Part shown: positions 52,530-61,164 of the stretch, piece by piece
Numbering within the stretch: the first letter of the stretch is position 1
Layout of the letters: each line of letters begins with the position of its first letter
NCBI RefSeq assembly: GCF_014803405.1
Contig: NZ_JACYFG010000036.1
Span: 310,001-374,000, forward strand
Direction of reading: 5' to 3'
Source of the DNA: Pelagicoccus enzymogenes
GTDB lineage: Bacteria > Verrucomicrobiota > Verrucomicrobiia > Opitutales > Opitutaceae
DNA: 64,000 bases
Position numbers and translations under genes: made by a program
The notes under the pieces: generated by a model
The model's input: only the letters and a program-made list of their open reading frames with translations
The model's database searches: none
What the model was told of the DNA's origin: nothing

Positions 52530-54020
52530 ATGAAAGACATCAAATCCACCCTCTCCATCCACACTGCAATCGCCGCTGGAGCGACCGTGTCCGGGCTTGT
52601 CTTCATGTCCCTGCCCGCCCTAGCAGCCACTCGTGAAAGCCTGACCGCAAGCCTCGGACTCTCCGGCCAGCTGAACCTTTGGGTCCCGGTCGGCAGCCTC
52701 ATCGCAGCCTGCCACGGACTCGCCTACTTTCTTTCCCTCAAGAAAATCGCCCGCCCACTGCAAAAGCTGGCAACCAACGCCAGCCACTGCGAGCACGGAT
52801 TTGCCTTCAAGACACGTAGCAACTCTGCGGAGGAGGACACTATCAAGCACGCGATCGAGGCCAACAACCTGAAGACCCGCGAGGCCATACAACAAGCCGA
52901 AGAGCTCCAGGAAGAAGTGCGAGATCTCAAATCCCAGCTGGAAGCCGCCCAGTTTAAAATCCAAACGATCAGCGCCGAAAACGAGGAAGCCGTGCAAGCG
53001 GTGTCCGAATTGAGGGTCGAGCGCGAAACCTTGAAGGCCACCAATACGGCGCTCGAAACCACTCTCGAAAACGAGCGTAAAACTAAGATCGGGGTCGAGG
53101 TCGAGAAACGAGCCGAAGAAATCTACGCGCAAATGGAACGGGCCATTTCAGCAGCTTCGCTGAAATCGCTGTGGCTCCCCTCTTTCGTGCAGGAACTCAA
53201 GGAGCCAGCCGCCCTAATCAACGAAATTTCGGGAGGCCTGCGCGACAATTGCAACAACACGCCGATCTCAACCATCGCCGCGCAAATCGAGCAGATCCAC
53301 AAGCAAGCAGAGAAGCAGCTCGCCACGCTCCAGGCCATTCTCGATCGCCAACCCGCCGACATGAAGATCGACGCTCCTCGCGAGCCAGCTGCAGCTCCAG
53401 CGCCCGCAACGACAGGCGAGGTCGAACCGGAGCTTGAGGAGGTTGTCGCCGAAATCGCAACCATCGAAATCGAGGAGGAAACGGAGGATTCCTTCCAGGC
53501 AGGTCATCGCGAAATCGGTCTTTCCGTTCAAGCAGAGCCAGAAGCCACTATCGAGAAAGTCCCTGAAGAGAATCCTTACGCAGTGGAAACGGTCCTGCAG
53601 AAGATCATCGAAGAATTCTCTCCGCGGGCCATGGATGCGCATATGTCCTACACGGTCGACACCGACCTCGGTATCGAGATCGCCGACGAAACCTTGCTCG
53701 GCCTGATGCACTCCCTCACCCAGGCAGCGGTCAATTCCGTCGAGGAGGGAGAAATCACGCTCGGGATCGACCTCACTACCGAACACTTGATTTTCGACGT
53801 CGCCTGCGAGGGCGACCTTACCTTCAGCGACCCCGCTTGCGTCGACAAAGCCAACCGCTTGGCCGTCCAGCTCGGCGGCCAAATCGACATCGATCGCCCC
53901 AGCGAGAAGGAGCTCCACTTCAGCTTCGCCTATCCGATTGGCGACGAAGACGGTGTTGGCGAGGAGGACGACGCAGTAGACATCCAATCGCAGCTGATTG
54001 GAAACGAGCCGCTTAGCTGA
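52530..54020 (+). CDS. Degenerate histidine-kinase-like membrane protein
   Basis: The 496-residue protein has two membrane segments (about 12-33 and 49-69), a long coiled coil (about 105-205), and then a region that lines up with a histidine kinase but has lost key residues. SFVQELKEPAALINEI (218-233) mirrors the H-box SHELRTPL with Gln 221 in place of His. A Glu/Pro/Ala-rich linker (282-345) follows. The last 130 residues mirror the ATPase domain: ETLLGLMHSLTQAAVNSVEEGE for the N box and ANRLAVQLGGQIDIDRPSEK for the final strands, without DxGxG or GxGxG loops. Phosphotransfer is unlikely; scaffolding is possible. Function unknown. Confidence 0.65.
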   Translation: MKDIKSTLSIHTAIAAGATVSGLVFMSLPALAATRESLTASLGLSGQLNLWVPVGSLIAACHGLAYFLSLKKIARPLQKLATNASHCEHGFAFKTRSNSAEEDTIKHAIEANNLKTREAIQQAEELQEEVRDLKSQLEAAQFKIQTISAENEEAVQAVSELRVERETLKATNTALETTLENERKTKIGVEVEKRAEEIYAQMERAISAASLKSLWLPSFVQELKEPAALINEISGGLRDNCNNTPISTIAAQIEQIHKQAEKQLATLQAILDRQPADMKIDAPREPAAAPAPATTGEVEPELEEVVAEIATIEIEEETEDSFQAGHREIGLSVQAEPEATIEKVPEENPYAVETVLQKIIEEFSPRAMDAHMSYTVDTDLGIEIADETLLGLMHSLTQAAVNSVEEGEITLGIDLTTEHLIFDVACEGDLTFSDPACVDKANRLAVQLGGQIDIDRPSEKELHFSFAYPIGDEDGVGEEDDAVDIQSQLIGNEPLS

Positions 54021-54075
54021 GGAAAAGATGCGAGAGCGCCTTTTTCACGCGAGCATCCCAACCCGAGACTATTAA

Positions 54076-54105
54076 AAAAGGCACGCCCCAGTGGACGTGC
54101 CTTTT
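54076..54105. terminator. Bidirectional intrinsic terminator
   Basis: AAAAGGCACG pairs perfectly with CGTGCCTTTT around a 10-base loop. T runs follow on both strands. It lies between the convergent kinase-like gene and the secretin gene, 55 bases after one stop and 21 after the other. Confidence 0.85.
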
Positions 54106-54126
54106 CTACTTGAAATCTAGATGCCG

Positions 54127-56670
54127 TTATTGGCTGCGAGATTCGCTGCCGCTTGGCGTGACCAAGGTTGGGTTCTGGAACAAGGATCCAGGCTGCACCC
54201 CGCGCAGCGTTTGGCGCTTGGGAGACCCACCTGGGCTCACCATGTTTGCCGTCACGAAAATCAGCAGGTTACGCTTGGCAGAGCTTTCGCCCTCCGAGCG
54301 GAAGAGCCTTCCCATGAAGGGAATGTCGCCGAGGAAAGGAATCTTGTCGTTCACCGTGACCACATCTTCGCGCGTCATGCCGCCCATGACGACAGTCGCT
54401 CCATCCCAGATCGTGACCTTGGTCTCCACTTCGCGGACCGCGAAAATAGGCTGATAGAATCCCGATGGAGTCTTAACGGTCGTGCCTCCGGAAATCGCGA
54501 TACTGGGACCACCGTACTCGACGAAGCCCTCGAATTCCGTCACGCGGGGATTGAGGTCGAGCGTGATGCTGTAGTCGTCCTCTTCCACGATTGGAGTCAC
54601 GAAGAGCTCAACCCCGACGTTGCGGGTTTCGAAGTCTTCGGGCGTTCCCGGCGTGATCGTCACACCCGCGCTCGCGGAGTCGCCACGCGTGCTGCCTACG
54701 TCGCTCTCCGTGTCGGAGTAGCGGGTCGGATAACGGAACTCCTGGCTGACGTTGATCTTGGCTTGGTTGCCGGAAAGCACCGTCACCTTCGGCGCGCTCA
54801 ACAGATCCGAGCCTGACTTTTGCGAGAGAGCTCGAATCGCCACGTTCAAGTTAACCCCATCGATGCTGCCGATCACGTTAGTGAAGGGAACCGAGTTCGC
54901 TCCCAACAACTTGTTGCCGGGCAAACTGGGGGGCGAGATGTCGTCGACACGCGAAAACGAATCCGAGTCGATCGTGATCTGGCTCGCCGTCGTTCCCGGA
55001 GCGGCGGCATTGGCGAGCGTACGCAAGGAAGAACGATAAACTTCGCCGGTCTCATAGGCAGGATCCGTCTGAGCCCCCCTCTCGTCGATGACCCAGTCGA
55101 AACCAAGCTCTTCCAACGCGCCCTCCTGAATCTCGAGGAACTTCGCCTCGATCTCCACCTGCTTCACGTCCGTGTAGCGGTTGAGGAGATTGCGGATACG
55201 CTCGAGGTTACGACGCGTTTGGGTAACAATCATAGCCGAACCGTCGTACGCCAAGGTGCTTCCTTCCACTCCGGCGAAGTCGACCCCCGCCTGCTGCAAG
55301 AAGCCGCGGATGGTTTGTGCATCGTTGGCGATCCCCTGCTCTCGCACGCGATCTCCCGAATCCGTGAAGAAAGGATCGTCAAAGACCCCGCTACCTCCCG
55401 CTCCCGAGCTTCCACCGGTCATACGGATCACCGTCGAACGCGAGATCGGGAAGAATTCCGTATCCAAATTCGTGCGTTCACCGCCCGGTCGCACCACTAC
55501 CGCATCCGCCTCCACTTCGTATTGGAAGCCAACCGAGTCGACGATGAAGTCGAGGACCCGCTTGAGGGACAAGTTACGCAGCGTGATGTTTACCGTGGGG
55601 TTCGCTCGCTCGGGATCGATCAAGACCAAGTTAACCCCCTTGATACCTAGGCCCGTGGCATCGAACTGCTCGGAAATCGCACTCAAGGTATTCACCACCT
55701 TGCTCAACTCCACTTCCGTGAAGTTCACGCTGGGAATGATAATGCGATTCAGCTTCTCGGTGAGGGGAAGGGTTACCGTATCCACAACTTCGATTCCCGG
55801 ACGCTCCTCGTAGATACTGGGACGCTGCCAAGCATTGGAAACCTCCTGCAAAAGCTGCTCGCGCGTCTTGAGCTTGTTGAGGTAGCCCATCTCCTGGCGT
55901 TCCCGGGCGATGCGGATGAGGAAATTCTTCGCGACGGCGTTGTTGGGATCCAGCGCTTCGATTTGCTTGAAGGTCGCTTCCGCACCTTCGATATCTCCAG
56001 CGAAAAACTGGCTGCGGCCCCGCAAGTTCAAGACCTCGATTTGCTGCTGCAGCTTCACGAAATCCGGGCTTGCCTCATGCACAGAAATCGACCCCGGAGA
56101 GCCATCGGCAGTCGTCGCCGAGTACTGGGACTTCTGGCGAAGAAACTCTCTTTCGTCCCGCTTCAACTCCTCGATCAGCACTTGGGTCATCGGATTCGGC
56201 TCCAGACCAGAGATAGCCCGCGAAATGGTACGCAGGGCAGGGTCGTACTCGCCTCGATTGGCTTGGCGGCGAGCCACTTCCCGCATCTCTCGCGAACTTT
56301 GCATGGACTTCTCGATACGCTCCGTCTCCAAGCTGGCCAAGTACTCAGCCTCGCGCTGGAGCGCCGCGTTCCGGTCCTCAGTCGAAGTCGAGCTCGCGCC
56401 CGAGCTAGAACCTTGGTTCTCGATCAAACGTTCCACGCTGCCCAAGATCCGCTTAACCGATGCATCGTTGGGCGCGATCTCGACGAGCTCCTCCAACTTG
56501 GCCTTCGCCAATATGAGGTTACCCGAATCGCGGGCCTGCAAGGCTTCGGTCATCAGTCGGATTTTAGTTTCCGTGTCGTCCTGCCCGAACGAGCCAGCGG
56601 CGATCGCCAAAGCGAAACCGAGACTGCACAAGCGAACGAGGTACCTAAGTGTTGGCGTCTTCTTAGTCAT
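54127..56670 (-). CDS. Secretin-family outer-membrane channel (PilQ/GspD type, Amuc_1098-like)
   Basis: The 847-residue protein has a signal peptide (LCSLGFALAIAAGSFGQ). A TPR-like helical N-domain covers about 30-250 (SGNLILAKAKLEELVEIAPND; FKQIEALDPNNAVAKNFLIR). A secretin N-domain follows near 300-380 (NPTVNITLRNLSLKRVLDFI). The C-terminal secretin pore has VEIEAKFLEIQEGALEELGFDW, LLSAPKVTVLSGNQAKI and VPFLGDIPFMGRLFRSE. It would form the outer-membrane gate of a pilus or secretion machine. The TPR-first layout resembles the Akkermansia protein Amuc_1098. ATG 56670 is chosen over a TTG at 56703. It is the downstream gene of a cluster with PilM-, PilO- and PilP-like genes. Confidence 0.88.
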   Translation of the reverse strand: MTKKTPTLRYLVRLCSLGFALAIAAGSFGQDDTETKIRLMTEALQARDSGNLILAKAKLEELVEIAPNDASVKRILGSVERLIENQGSSSGASSTSTEDRNAALQREAEYLASLETERIEKSMQSSREMREVARRQANRGEYDPALRTISRAISGLEPNPMTQVLIEELKRDEREFLRQKSQYSATTADGSPGSISVHEASPDFVKLQQQIEVLNLRGRSQFFAGDIEGAEATFKQIEALDPNNAVAKNFLIRIARERQEMGYLNKLKTREQLLQEVSNAWQRPSIYEERPGIEVVDTVTLPLTEKLNRIIIPSVNFTEVELSKVVNTLSAISEQFDATGLGIKGVNLVLIDPERANPTVNITLRNLSLKRVLDFIVDSVGFQYEVEADAVVVRPGGERTNLDTEFFPISRSTVIRMTGGSSGAGGSGVFDDPFFTDSGDRVREQGIANDAQTIRGFLQQAGVDFAGVEGSTLAYDGSAMIVTQTRRNLERIRNLLNRYTDVKQVEIEAKFLEIQEGALEELGFDWVIDERGAQTDPAYETGEVYRSSLRTLANAAAPGTTASQITIDSDSFSRVDDISPPSLPGNKLLGANSVPFTNVIGSIDGVNLNVAIRALSQKSGSDLLSAPKVTVLSGNQAKINVSQEFRYPTRYSDTESDVGSTRGDSASAGVTITPGTPEDFETRNVGVELFVTPIVEEDDYSITLDLNPRVTEFEGFVEYGGPSIAISGGTTVKTPSGFYQPIFAVREVETKVTIWDGATVVMGGMTREDVVTVNDKIPFLGDIPFMGRLFRSEGESSAKRNLLIFVTANMVSPGGSPKRQTLRGVQPGSLFQNPTLVTPSGSESRSQ

Positions 56671-56706
56671 GTGGTTAGTGGATTTGAAATAGCCGCTCTG
56701 CAATCG

Positions 56707-57657
56707 TCAGCCTTGGGGCTTTTCGCCCGGGGACCGTGGCCTGATTGCGAATGGGCTTGGAGGAGCAGCTTCTTGGCGACTGCCGCGAGGCTTGAGATCG
56801 GAAACGGGAGCTGGGGTTAGGGTGCGGGAAAGACGGCGGTCGCCGTCTTTTGAAATTTTTGTAATCATTGCCTCTTGTGGCTGCGCAGACAAGTCTTCGA
56901 TGAGATAATCTCCTGACTCCAGCTCCAAGCGGCTTCCCACCTCAACGTAGCGAATGTTGCCAGCCGGCAAGAGACGTACCTTGGCCTCTAGATCGGAGAA
57001 CATTTTCGTCTCCAAATTCGTGAGACTCATCTGCTGACCGGAAGCGTAATCGGCAAGGCGAGCCACGCCCACGTCCTGCACGATGGGAGTACCGTTTTCG
57101 TTAGAGATTTCGATTTGCTGCTCTTGGAAGGAGGTCAATCGGACACCCAGTTCCGCGTCCTCCTGCCCTTCCCGCAGCAGCACGATCGCTCCAGTGGACG
57201 TGTTCTCGAAATAGGCGACATAGCTGCCCCGCTCTCCCGCATAGCCAACCAACTGCAGCTTGTAAGGGCGCAAACGCACCTCCAAGAGCTCCAAGTCGAA
57301 CGTAGCCCAAGTGTTGTCTACCGTATCCGCAGGCTGCATACTGGGAGGCGTAACGGCAAACTCCCGGGAATTCGGATCATAATAGATGACTGGCGGCGTG
57401 AACACGTCGAAAACCCAATCCTCGCCGCGACTCTGATTCTCGGCCGGTTTCCAGACGACATTCTCAACCTGAGGCGCCTCAGCCTCGTACAGGGGCGCAT
57501 TAACTTTTAGCTCGGAGAGCAGCGGCCGACTCTGCCCCGCAATGCTGTCGAGCTTGCGCACCTCGAAGATCGCCGTAACGCCCACCCAGGTGAACAGCAA
57601 CATGGCAACCAGCAAAACCAGTTTGTCCAGAAGCTCCGTGAGCTTGAACCTATGCAT
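56707..57657 (-). CDS. Pilus-assembly periplasmic protein (Amuc_1099-like, PilP position)
   Basis: The 316-residue protein has one N-terminal membrane helix (LVLLVAMLLFTWVGVTAIF) and a periplasmic body with two beta-rich modules (VRLRPYKLQLVGYAGERGSY, FENTSTGAIVLLREGQE, EVGSRLELESGDYLIED). The repeating SYVAYFENTSTG and LREG wording recalls the C-terminal domain of PilP/GspC proteins, which binds the secretin. The tail is rich in Pro and Arg. It starts inside the end of the upstream gene (eight-base overlap) and is followed by the secretin gene, matching the Akkermansia order. Similarity to Amuc_1099 is by position and layout; I cannot verify it. Confidence 0.62.
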   Translation of the reverse strand: MHRFKLTELLDKLVLLVAMLLFTWVGVTAIFEVRKLDSIAGQSRPLLSELKVNAPLYEAEAPQVENVVWKPAENQSRGEDWVFDVFTPPVIYYDPNSREFAVTPPSMQPADTVDNTWATFDLELLEVRLRPYKLQLVGYAGERGSYVAYFENTSTGAIVLLREGQEDAELGVRLTSFQEQQIEISNENGTPIVQDVGVARLADYASGQQMSLTNLETKMFSDLEAKVRLLPAGNIRYVEVGSRLELESGDYLIEDLSAQPQEAMITKISKDGDRRLSRTLTPAPVSDLKPRGSRQEAAPPSPFAIRPRSPGEKPQG

Positions 57658-58639
57658 CAGCGCCTCCCTTCCCCGTGCTTGCGATACGCGGTTCTTCGAT
57701 TTCCACCGCTAGCTGCAAAAACTCGATAGTGACTGCGAACAAAGAGGTGTTGTCAGAGATAATGGGTACAGCGGTCGCCACGGAACGAGGGTTCGACTCC
57801 CGGCCTGAAAACGGATTCTCGGAAATCGCTTCCAAACCCTGCTTTTGGCCTCTTTCGCTCGAAAGGTCGGCCTCCACCCCTCGAACGACAAACGGCAAGG
57901 GAGAATTGGAAACACGGTTGAGAAAGGTGCGCAACGCGACCGACTGCCCGCGGAAAACGACTCTGAACAAGTAGCTGTCGAGCGTGCCCGGAACCGCCAA
58001 ACTCTGCCCCGGCTCCACCACGAAATAGTCGCCTTCGCCGTAGAGGCGATTGTCTGGGGCGCGAAGAGCCGACGACGGCTTCCCCTTTTGCGGCTTTACT
58101 CCTCGCTGTATCGTCTCGAAAGACGCGATCCCCGAATCGAACAAGGTATCCAACAAGGATGACATTATCACAATTTGCTGGTGGACCGACTCCATCTCCG
58201 CTGCCGGAGGAGCGCCTCCAGAGAAGTTCCTTACTCCAAACTCAGAGCTTTCCGGCAATACGATCGAGTTGCTCAAGGCCGCGTAGCGAGCGTTCTCCTT
58301 GTAGCGATGCAGTTCGAACGACCAATCCGCGCGAGACGCTGGCGTCTCGCCGTAGAAATTCCTCTCGTCGAACGTATTGAGTTTCAGGATACCCAGCGCC
58401 TTTTCATAGACTTCGTACAACTCGTCGTAATTGGCGTCGATCGCCTCGAGGTTCGAGCGCGTGGGTGAGGGCTTTGCGGAGACGTAGCGGTCGTACTGCG
58501 ATGACTTGGTTTCATAGGACGCCTTCAGTTCTCCCAATGTCGAACTCAAGCGCGCAAGGTACCAGAGCCCGGTGAAGCAGGCTGCCAGGAGCACGAAAAG
58601 CATCGAGTAGAAGACTGGGTTTTTGCGAAAGAAGCCCAT
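57650..58639 (-). CDS. Amuc_1100-like (PilO-like) pilus-assembly protein
   Basis: The 329-residue protein has an N-terminal membrane helix (VFYSMLFVLLAACFTGLWYL), a coiled coil (STLGELKASYETKSSQYDRY), and a ferredoxin-like periplasmic fold. Several segments parallel the Akkermansia protein Amuc_1100 as I remember it: a DWSFELHRYKENARYAAL helix after the coiled coil, VIMSSLLDTLFDSGIASF against its LVNKLAECGLSKF, and LFRVVFRGQSVALRTFLNRV against IAFQGDRESVLKAMNAI. This fits the PilO class of inner-membrane alignment proteins. It lies between the PilM-like and PilP-like genes. The start is ATG 58639. Confidence 0.7.
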   Translation of the reverse strand: MGFFRKNPVFYSMLFVLLAACFTGLWYLARLSSTLGELKASYETKSSQYDRYVSAKPSPTRSNLEAIDANYDELYEVYEKALGILKLNTFDERNFYGETPASRADWSFELHRYKENARYAALSNSIVLPESSEFGVRNFSGGAPPAAEMESVHQQIVIMSSLLDTLFDSGIASFETIQRGVKPQKGKPSSALRAPDNRLYGEGDYFVVEPGQSLAVPGTLDSYLFRVVFRGQSVALRTFLNRVSNSPLPFVVRGVEADLSSERGQKQGLEAISENPFSGRESNPRSVATAVPIISDNTSLFAVTIEFLQLAVEIEEPRIASTGKGGADA

Positions 58640-58648
58640 GCGAAAAGC

Positions 58649-60325
58649 CTAGAGCGGCACTCCTTCCTCTACCACCAAGGTAAACTTGAATCCTAGGACA
58701 CCAGGAACCGTGTAGTCGAATTGCTCGTCCTCCAAACTCGCCACGAACGAAGCTCCATTTAAGTTTTCCAAGAGCGTTTTCACTCGTTCGTAGGAAGCCG
58801 GGCTTACGCTGGAAACGGGATTGTAAACATCGATCAACCTACCGCTGAGGTGGACCCGAGTCTTACCGTCGCTTTTCTGGACGCGAGCCACGCCCTTTCC
58901 GCTGCTGACCGGAGCCTGCGGTCTCTCCAGACGCAACTCGTCCAGCCAAACGTCCTCCACTTCGGCCAAGCGCCGTTGCAGATCGTTAAGAATGTCGAGC
59001 CAAGTCGAGCGGGCAGCCGTGACGTTGGCGGTCTTTTCGATGACATCCCGGATGCGCTTGATCTGTTCAGTTCGACTGTAGATCTCCTTGTTGATCTGGC
59101 TGAGCGGCCGAATTTGTGCCTCCAGGTTCTGCAGCTCCTGCTCGTAGGCCCGAATTTCGAGGGAAGTGTTCAGGATAGGCAGCCCCACTGCTCCACAGGC
59201 CACCAAGCCTGCCAACAAATAAAAAGGTTGCTGGCGGCGAAATTTCCGATGCCAAACCAGACTCCTCGGAGTCAAGTCAAGCGTCGCCCCATCCGGCATG
59301 AAGCGCCCTACGCCGATGCCAATCGCGTCTGCGAGAAAGGGGGCTGCATTTGCGAGTTCACCGCGTAGCGATTCATTGGATACCGTCAAGTTACGAAGCG
59401 GATCTAGGTATCCGACCGGCAGCTTCACCTTGGCCGACAGGACGCTGTCGAGCTGAGGCAGGAGGGCCCCACCCCCCGTAAGATAAACGGATTTCGCATC
59501 GAAATCGAAACCTTGCCGCTTCAATACCGCTGCGGTGCGAAGAATTTCCGTACCCAGTCTCGCCTCGAAATTTCGCTTCGCGTCTTCAAAGGCCCTATAC
59601 TCCTCCCGAGCCAAAGCCTCTTCCCGCGTCGCGGAAATCTTGATACGCTCCGCTTCACTGACCGCAACCCCCAGCGTTTCCGCCATCTCGGAGCTAATAG
59701 ACTGGCCGGCGAAAGGCAAGTTGCGGGAGTGGTAACGCTTTCCGTCAACGAAAACAAGATCCGTGGATTTCGCTCCGATGGACACTATCAAGGCTCCATC
59801 CTTGATGTCCGCGTGGTTGTAGCGAAAGACGTTGACCAAAGAAGTCGTCGAGGGCTCGATGCCTCTGAGATCGATTTCGGAATCACGACTGTAGCGGGCG
59901 ATCGTCTCCACAATTTCAGTACGCGAAGCTCCGATCACCGTGTCGAAGTCCAAGCCGTCCTCCTCGATCACCGCAAACTCCCAAGTGACCTCCTCGATCG
60001 GATAGGGAATATTCTGCTTGGCTTCGAAGGCTACGATCTTCGGTCGCTTCCCGCGCGGAACATGCGGAATTTTCAAGTACTTGCAAAGCGCCACATGACC
60101 GGGAATCGAGAAGCCCGCTGGCATCTGGCTCCGAAAACGCAGGGCCACCGCATCGAGATGGGATGAAGTCGCCTTCAGCCAGAGCATCGGATCGTTCGAC
60201 GAGAAGTCTACCGTGTCCATCTGGTAGTCCAACAACTCGCAACGCCCGCTTGGGTTCATCTTAAGATGCACCGAGCAGAGGTAATTTGCCCCTAGGCTGA
60301 TCGCTAAGAAGTGAGGATTGGACAT
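58649..60325 (-). CDS. PilM-PilN fusion-type pilus-assembly protein (Amuc_1101-like)
   Basis: The 558-residue protein combines two pilus-assembly parts. Residues about 1-345 are an actin/FtsA-like PilM domain: FLAISLGANYLCSVHL, KIVAFEAKQNIPYPIEEVTWEF, ALIVSIGAKSTDLVFVDGK and VYLTGGGALLPQLDSVLSAK (ATP-binding loops). A basic stretch leads to one membrane helix (about 368-386, FYLLAGLVACGAVGLPILN). A coiled coil and a PilN-like fold follow (TWLDILNDLQRRLAEVEDVW). In classic systems PilM is cytosolic and binds the PilN tail; here they are joined. It is the first gene of the four-gene minus-strand unit and starts at ATG 60325. Confidence 0.82.
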   Translation of the reverse strand: MSNPHFLAISLGANYLCSVHLKMNPSGRCELLDYQMDTVDFSSNDPMLWLKATSSHLDAVALRFRSQMPAGFSIPGHVALCKYLKIPHVPRGKRPKIVAFEAKQNIPYPIEEVTWEFAVIEEDGLDFDTVIGASRTEIVETIARYSRDSEIDLRGIEPSTTSLVNVFRYNHADIKDGALIVSIGAKSTDLVFVDGKRYHSRNLPFAGQSISSEMAETLGVAVSEAERIKISATREEALAREEYRAFEDAKRNFEARLGTEILRTAAVLKRQGFDFDAKSVYLTGGGALLPQLDSVLSAKVKLPVGYLDPLRNLTVSNESLRGELANAAPFLADAIGIGVGRFMPDGATLDLTPRSLVWHRKFRRQQPFYLLAGLVACGAVGLPILNTSLEIRAYEQELQNLEAQIRPLSQINKEIYSRTEQIKRIRDVIEKTANVTAARSTWLDILNDLQRRLAEVEDVWLDELRLERPQAPVSSGKGVARVQKSDGKTRVHLSGRLIDVYNPVSSVSPASYERVKTLLENLNGASFVASLEDEQFDYTVPGVLGFKFTLVVEEGVPL

Positions 60326-60455
60326 AAAGGAAGGTTCAGATGAACGGTTAGTTCATTCTTTTTTAACAAGTAGCCATTACAAGCTAAAATCTCTCTGAGC
60401 TAGGGACTTACGTGTCCCCCATCGAGGCAAAGGCTTATCCCCTCAGTTTAATCGC

Positions 60456-61040
60456 CTACTGGCTTCCTAGACGGGGGTTAGGCGTGTTTCTGGGGTAGAG
60501 CCAAGCGAAAGGCGTCTGATGCTGCAGGCGCAATTCGCTCGAACCCGCTGCGCCGGCAGCCACTTTAGAGCGGAACGACTGCAAGGCCCCGGGCCGCTCG
60601 AGGTTCGGCGAGACCAAGGCGAACTTCAACCCCTCGCGAGAGAGCAGCTCGATCTCGTAGGCAAAAGGCTCACCTCTCACCCGGTCGCGCTTAACGATTT
60701 CCGGAGGCAGGTAAAACCGAGCAACGTGCTGCCCCACCTCCAAGGAGGGATAGTCCGCCTTGGCCGCATAAAACTCGTAGGCCCGTCCACTCCCTCGGTT
60801 CACTTCGGTCGCAAGGGCGAGCGACACGGTAATGTCATCGGCGAAGCGCGGGTTGCCCTCCGCCCCTCTTTCCCCCTCTGCCACCGAAAGCACCACGGAG
60901 ATTGCGTACCAAGGGTCACGAGCCCCATCCTGCTGCTCCAAGTCAAAGTCCACCCGAACGATCTCCACCTCAGAGGCGATTGCGGCGGTCCCTCCAAGCA
61001 GAGCGAGCGAGGCGAGCAGGATACGAAGTGACTCGAGCAT
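60456..61040 (-). CDS. Exported beta-rich protein, candidate Amuc_1102-like pilus-locus protein
   Basis: The 194-residue protein has a signal peptide (LRILLASLALLGGTAAIASEV) and a beta-rich body (VEIVRVDFDLEQQDGARDPW, YAISVVLSVAEGE, VARFYLPPEIVKRDRVRGEP, YEIELLSREGLKFALVSPNL). It ends with a Pro/Asn-rich tail. Its position just before the PilM-like gene on the same strand corresponds to Amuc_1102, whose product has an immunoglobulin-like fold. I infer a pilus- or secretin-related role. ATG 61040 is chosen because the longer upstream frame would run antisense into the Nudix gene and lacks a signal peptide. Confidence 0.65.
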   Translation of the reverse strand: MLESLRILLASLALLGGTAAIASEVEIVRVDFDLEQQDGARDPWYAISVVLSVAEGERGAEGNPRFADDITVSLALATEVNRGSGRAYEFYAAKADYPSLEVGQHVARFYLPPEIVKRDRVRGEPFAYEIELLSREGLKFALVSPNLERPGALQSFRSKVAAGAAGSSELRLQHQTPFAWLYPRNTPNPRLGSQ

Positions 61041-61164
61041 GCCAAAGCCTATCGCTCCATTCTGCCTTGGTAGCAAGCGAATCTCCCGATCCATCCCAAT
61101 TCCAGGGCAATTCCTCTTGCCCCTAAGCCAGCCCTCTCGCCTACTGCAGCCGCCTAGATTCAAG

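Noticed and set aside
56826-56844. Hairpin AAGACGGCG/CGCCGTCTT followed by TTTT-like sequence
   Set aside because: It lies inside the coding region of the PilP-like gene and codes for ordinary residues there; not treated as a terminator.
60403-60418. Small palindrome GGGAC...GTCCC upstream of the PilM-like gene's neighbour
   Set aside because: A five-pair stem with no T run is too weak to call as a terminator or operator.
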